Below are positions 12,981-16,047 of a DNA stretch of 16,047 bases, in pieces. Made by a program: the position numbers and the translations under genes. The stretch lies in the NCBI GenBank assembly GCA_900544295.1, contig UQUO01000042.1, positions 1-16,047 on the forward strand, given 5' to 3'. Below the pieces are notes generated by a model that worked only from the letters and a program-made list of their open reading frames with translations, ran no database searches and was not told the DNA's origin. Numbering within the stretch: the stretch's first letter is position 1; each line of letters starts with the position of its first letter. Source of the stretch: an uncultured Eubacteriales bacterium (GTDB taxonomy: Bacteria > Bacillota > Clostridia > Oscillospirales > Oscillospiraceae).

Positions 12981-15358
12981 GTAAGAAGCTACTTGTCCCC
13001 GTCGCCGTGATACTGGCCTGCGCCGTCATACTCGCGGCGGCAGGCGCCGGCCTCGCAGGCACAGCAGCGGCAAACGCGGAGAAAGAGCTCGGCGAGATGA
13101 TCTCCTACCTCCTGCCCGGCGGCGGTGAGTTCGAGGAGATCGAGTACAAGGGTACCGATTCCAAGATCACGAACGTCTATAAGGGCGAGGGCGGCTACGT
13201 CCTGGCGATGACCGCGAACGGCTACGTGGATGAGATAAAGCTCCTCGTCGCCGTGGACAACGAGGGCGTCGTCAAGGGCTACACCGTGCGCGACATCCAC
13301 GACACCTACGGCCTCGGCCTCGGAGTGCAGGACGATCTCTTCTTCCTCGTGGGCCTTATGAACTCCAAGGGCGACCTGGCCGTCAACAGCAACATCGACG
13401 CCGTGACGGGCGCCACCATCAGCTCCTCCGCCGTCGTCGCCTGCGTGAACGCGGCGAGCAAGTACGTGCAGGAGTCCGGTGCGGCGGGCGGCCCGCTCAC
13501 CGGTACGGCCAACGGCTTCGGCGGTCCCATCACCGTCTCCGTCACCATGGATGGCGACAAGATCACCGCCGTGGAGATAGTCTCCAACAGCGAGACGCCT
13601 GAGATAGCCGGCACTGCGCTTGAGCAGATCCCGGCGGCCATCGTTGCGGCGAACTCGCCGGATGTGGACATCGTCTCCGGCGCGACCTATACCAGCAACG
13701 GCATAATCAACGCCGTCAAGAACGCGCTTGACAGCGCGGGCGGCGGCAGCGGCGCGCTCACCGGCACGGCCGACGGCTTCATAGGCCCCATCACCGTGGC
13801 CGTCACCATGGACGGCGACACCATCACCGCCGTCGAGGTCATCTCCAACAGCGAGACCATCGAGATAGCGGGCGGCGCGCTTGAGCAGATCCCGGCGGCC
13901 ATCGTCGCGGCGAACTCGCCGGACGTGGACGTCGTCTCCGGCGCCACCTATACCAGCAACGGCATAATCAACGCCGTCAAGAACGCCCTCGCGGGCGGCG
14001 GCAGCTCCGAGCCCGAGCCGGAGGCCACCCCTGAGCCGACTCAGGAGGCCCAGGTCGCTGCCGAGGCGTACCAGGGCTTCGGCCTTTCGAACACCGTGCG
14101 CATGGGCCCCGGCTCCGACGACACCGGCACGCCGGTATACAGCATCAACCAGGTGTTCGCCAACGTCGTGTTTGACGGCGAGGGCAAGATACTCGCCATT
14201 TACGTGGACCAGCTTGAGTACGCGACGCCGAACTATGACGGGGCGGAGATGCCGCACTTCAGCGGCTGGCCCGGCCAGGGCGGCTACAACAACGACTCGA
14301 ACCACGACGCCGTGGTGGACGGCACGACGCCGGACACGGAGGAGCAGTTCACCGAGGAGGTCGCCGGCTGGGCGACGAAGCGCGACAGGGGCGAGACCTA
14401 CGTTATGGGTACCGGCACCTGGAGCGAGCAGATGGATGCATTCCAGCAGCTGTTCGTCGGCAAGACGGTTGACGAGGTGGAGGAGTGGTTTGCGAAGTAC
14501 TGCTCCGACGCCAACGGCAGGCCCCTGAAGGAGTCGAGCAGCGGTGAGGGCGACGCGGAGAAGTATGCGGCGCTGACGGACGAGGAGAAGGCCATGCTGG
14601 CCGACGTCACGAGCTCCGCCACGATGAGCCTGAACGACAGCCACGGCGACATCCTCTCGGCCATCCGCAAGGCCTATGAGAACCGCGTCCCGCTCGGGGC
14701 GATGACGGCGACGGGCATGGGCTTCGGCCTTTCGAACACCGTGCGCATGGGCCCCGGCTCCGACGACACGGGTACGCCGGTATACAGCATAAACCAGGTG
14801 TTTGCCAACACGCTCTTCGACAGCGAGGGCAGGATAACTGCGATTTACGTGGACCAGCTCGAGTACGCGACGCCGAACTATGACGGGGCGGAGATGCCGC
14901 ACTTCAGCGGCTGGCCCGGCCAGGGCGGCTACAACAACGACTCGAACCACGACGCCGTGGTGGACGGCACGACGCCGGACACGGAGGAGCAGTTCACCGA
15001 GGAGGTCGCCGGCTGGGCGACGAAGCGCGACAGGGGCGAGACCTACGTTATGGGTACCGGCACCTGGAGCGAGCAGATGGATGCATTCCAGCAGCTGTTC
15101 GTCGGCAAGACGGTTGACGAGGTGGAGGAGTGGTTTGCGAAGTACTGCTCCGACGCCAACGGCAGGCCCCTGAAGGAGTCGAGCAGCGGTGAGGGCGACG
15201 CGGAGAAGTATGCGGCGCTGACGGACGAGGAGAAGGCCATGCTGGCCGACGTCACGAGCTCCGCCACGATGAGCCTGAACGACAGCCACGGTGACATCCT
15301 CTCGGCCATCAGGGCCTCTTTTGAGAACATGGTCAACGTGGACCTGACGTTGGGCTGA
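12977..15358 (+). CDS. rnfG: RnfG-like protein extended to five FMN_bind-type modules
   Basis: One N-terminal membrane span (about 6-28) anchors a long extracytosolic chain. The RnfG domain (about 35-165) ends in DAVTGAT, candidate flavin Thr147. Two short FMN_bind domains follow (174-251 and 261-338) with DIVSGAT (Thr237) and DVVSGAT (Thr324). A Pro/Glu-rich linker (343-360) leads to two large, near-identical domains (367-564 and 582-779) beginning GFGLSNTVRMGPGSDD. Each contains HFSGWPGQGGYN and VGKTVDEVEEWF, and each ends in DVTSSAT (Thr549, Thr764). Normal RnfG has about 190-220 residues; this has 793. The large domains resemble the FMN_bind-like repeats of the lipoprotein. The chain probably forms a multi-flavin wire reaching outward. 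ATGA overlap couples it to rnfD. Confidence 0.9.
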   Translation: MSKKLLVPVAVILACAVILAAAGAGLAGTAAANAEKELGEMISYLLPGGGEFEEIEYKGTDSKITNVYKGEGGYVLAMTANGYVDEIKLLVAVDNEGVVKGYTVRDIHDTYGLGLGVQDDLFFLVGLMNSKGDLAVNSNIDAVTGATISSSAVVACVNAASKYVQESGAAGGPLTGTANGFGGPITVSVTMDGDKITAVEIVSNSETPEIAGTALEQIPAAIVAANSPDVDIVSGATYTSNGIINAVKNALDSAGGGSGALTGTADGFIGPITVAVTMDGDTITAVEVISNSETIEIAGGALEQIPAAIVAANSPDVDVVSGATYTSNGIINAVKNALAGGGSSEPEPEATPEPTQEAQVAAEAYQGFGLSNTVRMGPGSDDTGTPVYSINQVFANVVFDGEGKILAIYVDQLEYATPNYDGAEMPHFSGWPGQGGYNNDSNHDAVVDGTTPDTEEQFTEEVAGWATKRDRGETYVMGTGTWSEQMDAFQQLFVGKTVDEVEEWFAKYCSDANGRPLKESSSGEGDAEKYAALTDEEKAMLADVTSSATMSLNDSHGDILSAIRKAYENRVPLGAMTATGMGFGLSNTVRMGPGSDDTGTPVYSINQVFANTLFDSEGRITAIYVDQLEYATPNYDGAEMPHFSGWPGQGGYNNDSNHDAVVDGTTPDTEEQFTEEVAGWATKRDRGETYVMGTGTWSEQMDAFQQLFVGKTVDEVEEWFAKYCSDANGRPLKESSSGEGDAEKYAALTDEEKAMLADVTSSATMSLNDSHGDILSAIRASFENMVNVDLTLG
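13496..13990 (+). repeat. Tandem repeat of short FMN_bind modules in rnfG (13496-13729 and 13757-13990)
   Basis: Two 234-base units with a 261-base period, strongly similar in DNA. The blocks GAGCAGATCCCGGCGGCCAT and TATACCAGCAACGGCATAAT are identical in both. Each unit encodes one complete short FMN_bind domain with an SGAT flavin site, so the unit is a functional module. Confidence 0.9.
14075..15313 (+). repeat. Large tandem repeat in rnfG, with a 431-bp perfect core
   Basis: Units 14075-14668 and 14720-15313 have a period of 645 bases (215 codons). Within them 14216-14646 and 14861-15291 are identical base for base by direct comparison, including third codon positions. The first 140 bases or so of each unit differ at scattered sites. 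The pattern fits a recent duplication or gene conversion of the core. Confidence 0.97.
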
Positions 15359-15379
15359 GACGGCTGAAAGGAGAAAGCT

Positions 15380-15826
15380 ATGAAAGCTGTGACTTTTAAG
15401 CTCAATACTGTACTGGCCGGGGTCGTGGGCGCTGTCTGCCTTGTGCTGCTGCTTGTGCGCACCTTCATGCCGCAGGCGATACTGCCGCTCATTGACATCC
15501 CGAACCTGGCCGCGGTGTGCGCCGCGGCGCTGGTGATAGAGTGCTATCTGGGGCGCAAGCAGGTGCCGAAGCGCAACTGGGCGCTGACGGCGGTGCTGGC
15601 TTTCCTGACCTTCTGGCTGCTGCCCTGGGCGGCGGGCCTGTGCTCCGGCGTGGGCGAGGCGCTGCGTCTGGGTGTCATTGCCGGGCTGCTGTTTACGGCG
15701 ATGGCCTTCCTCTTCACCTCCATCTGGGAGCGTTTGAACTCCGGCAAGGCGGGATTTCTCGCGCCGGTGTGCATAGGCGCTGTGATGTATCTGGCGTGCC
15801 AGTGCTTTGCGGGCATGCTGCTGTAA
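15380..15826 (+). CDS. Small multi-spanning membrane protein of unknown function
   Basis: 148 residues with five hydrophobic stretches at about 9-29, 41-58, 68-88, 95-114 and 126-147, so four or five membrane spans. Charged residues are few and lie mostly in short loops (GRKQVPKRN at 58-66, WERLNSGK at 116-123). No cysteine pair, heme or cofactor motif stands out. I do not recognise the family; it is not clearly RnfA or RnfE, which are longer and have other conserved segments. AAGGAG lies six bases before the ATG, and the gene starts 21 bases after rnfG and ends at the operon terminator. Position suggests an accessory membrane subunit of the Rnf-like chain that might anchor RnfD/RnfG; this is inference. 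Confidence 0.85.
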   Translation: MKAVTFKLNTVLAGVVGAVCLVLLLVRTFMPQAILPLIDIPNLAAVCAAALVIECYLGRKQVPKRNWALTAVLAFLTFWLLPWAAGLCSGVGEALRLGVIAGLLFTAMAFLFTSIWERLNSGKAGFLAPVCIGAVMYLACQCFAGMLL

Positions 15827-15842
15827 GCTGAACGAGATTTTT

Positions 15843-15877
15843 CCGGGGAAGCCGAAAGGCTTCCCCGGCTTTTTGTT
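15843..15877 (+). terminator. Rho-independent terminator of the flavoprotein/rnf operon
   Basis: A perfect 11-bp stem (15843-15853 with 15858-15868), a GAAA tetraloop and a T-rich tail CTTTTTGTTT directly after. It lies 16 bases beyond the last stop codon and marks the operon end, so no rnfA, rnfB or rnfE follows on the same transcript. Confidence 0.95.
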
Positions 15878-15986
15878 TGCGGCCGCTGCCGTTATGGGGG
15901 CGGGGTTCCGGCGCCGCCCGGGGGTGGGTTTTGGCTGGGCGGAACTCGCCGTTTTGTCCTGCTGGACTTTAGCTTGTGCTGCATGT

Positions 15987-16028
15987 TCCACCCCATTTCT
16001 TTGGTCTTGCCCAAAGAAACGGGGTGGA
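15987..16028 (+). repeat. Long inverted repeat near the right edge
   Basis: Arms 15987-16004 and 16011-16028 are 18 bases each with a single mismatch (15995/16020) and a six-base loop TCTTGC. No U-run follows; instead AGCCCCAAAGAAAGG repeats part of the arm (CCAAAGAAA). No coding frame is supported between 15878 and the edge. It could be a dispersed intergenic repeat or the start of a mobile element or structured RNA that continues beyond the window. Confidence 0.6.
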
Positions 16029-16047
16029 GCCCCAAAGAAAGGCGCTT

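Noticed and set aside
12989..15991. Minus-strand open frame of 1000 codons opposite rnfG
   Set aside because: It is an antisense shadow of GC-rich third positions: Arg/Ala/Val/Gly-rich, repeats exactly where rnfG repeats, no ribosome site and no family motifs. Similar shadows at 12-1691, 1751-3139, 8459-9691 and 10567-12036 were rejected for the same reason.

Overview
The window is GC-rich DNA (third codon positions almost always G or C, yet with frequent ATA isoleucine codons) from a probable anaerobic gut-type Firmicute, most likely an Oscillospiraceae-like Clostridium relative. The family inference rests on AGGAGG-type ribosome binding sites, a clostridial CD1871A-type CXXC mini-protein, Rnf-type flavin proteins, and a GHYLxHR-type MarR regulator. 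No tRNA, rRNA, CRISPR array or transposase was seen.

Layout. (1) 2-1537: the tail of an unidentified protein, then carbamate kinase (arcC) and ridA, closed by a terminator. This pairing, with two moeA genes nearby, recalls anaerobic purine or selenium-dependent molybdenum hydroxylase loci, but the decisive genes would lie off the left edge. (2) 1567-3236: a good promoter drives a three-gene redox operon: TlpA-like thioredoxin lipoprotein, a 48-residue CXXC membrane mini-protein, and a NapH-like polyferredoxin membrane protein. It ends at a strong terminator. (3) 8181-3235, minus strand: an operon of moeA, moeA fused to a periplasmic-binding-protein-like domain, a damaged family 3 glycoside hydrolase, and a MarR regulator. 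The hydrolase and the regulator look fused by deletion. (4) 8129-8473: a divergent, AT-richer intergenic region with promoters in both directions and a structured leader of about 195 nt. (5) 8474-15877, plus strand: a six-gene operon: tandem-repeat FMN_bind-like lipoprotein, apbE, rnfC, rnfD, a 793-residue rnfG carrying five flavin-type modules, and a small multi-spanning membrane protein, then a terminator.

How it fits together. Region 5 reads as a flavin-based electron export chain. RnfC would oxidise cytosolic NADH. RnfD would carry electrons across the membrane. The extended RnfG and the lipoprotein would hold a string of extracytosolic flavins, and ApbE would attach FMN to them. The cluster has no rnfA, rnfB or rnfE, so it is not a complete ferredoxin:NAD Rnf pump as seen here. 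Region 2 is a second, independent extracytosolic redox module. The electron acceptor is not visible in the sequence.
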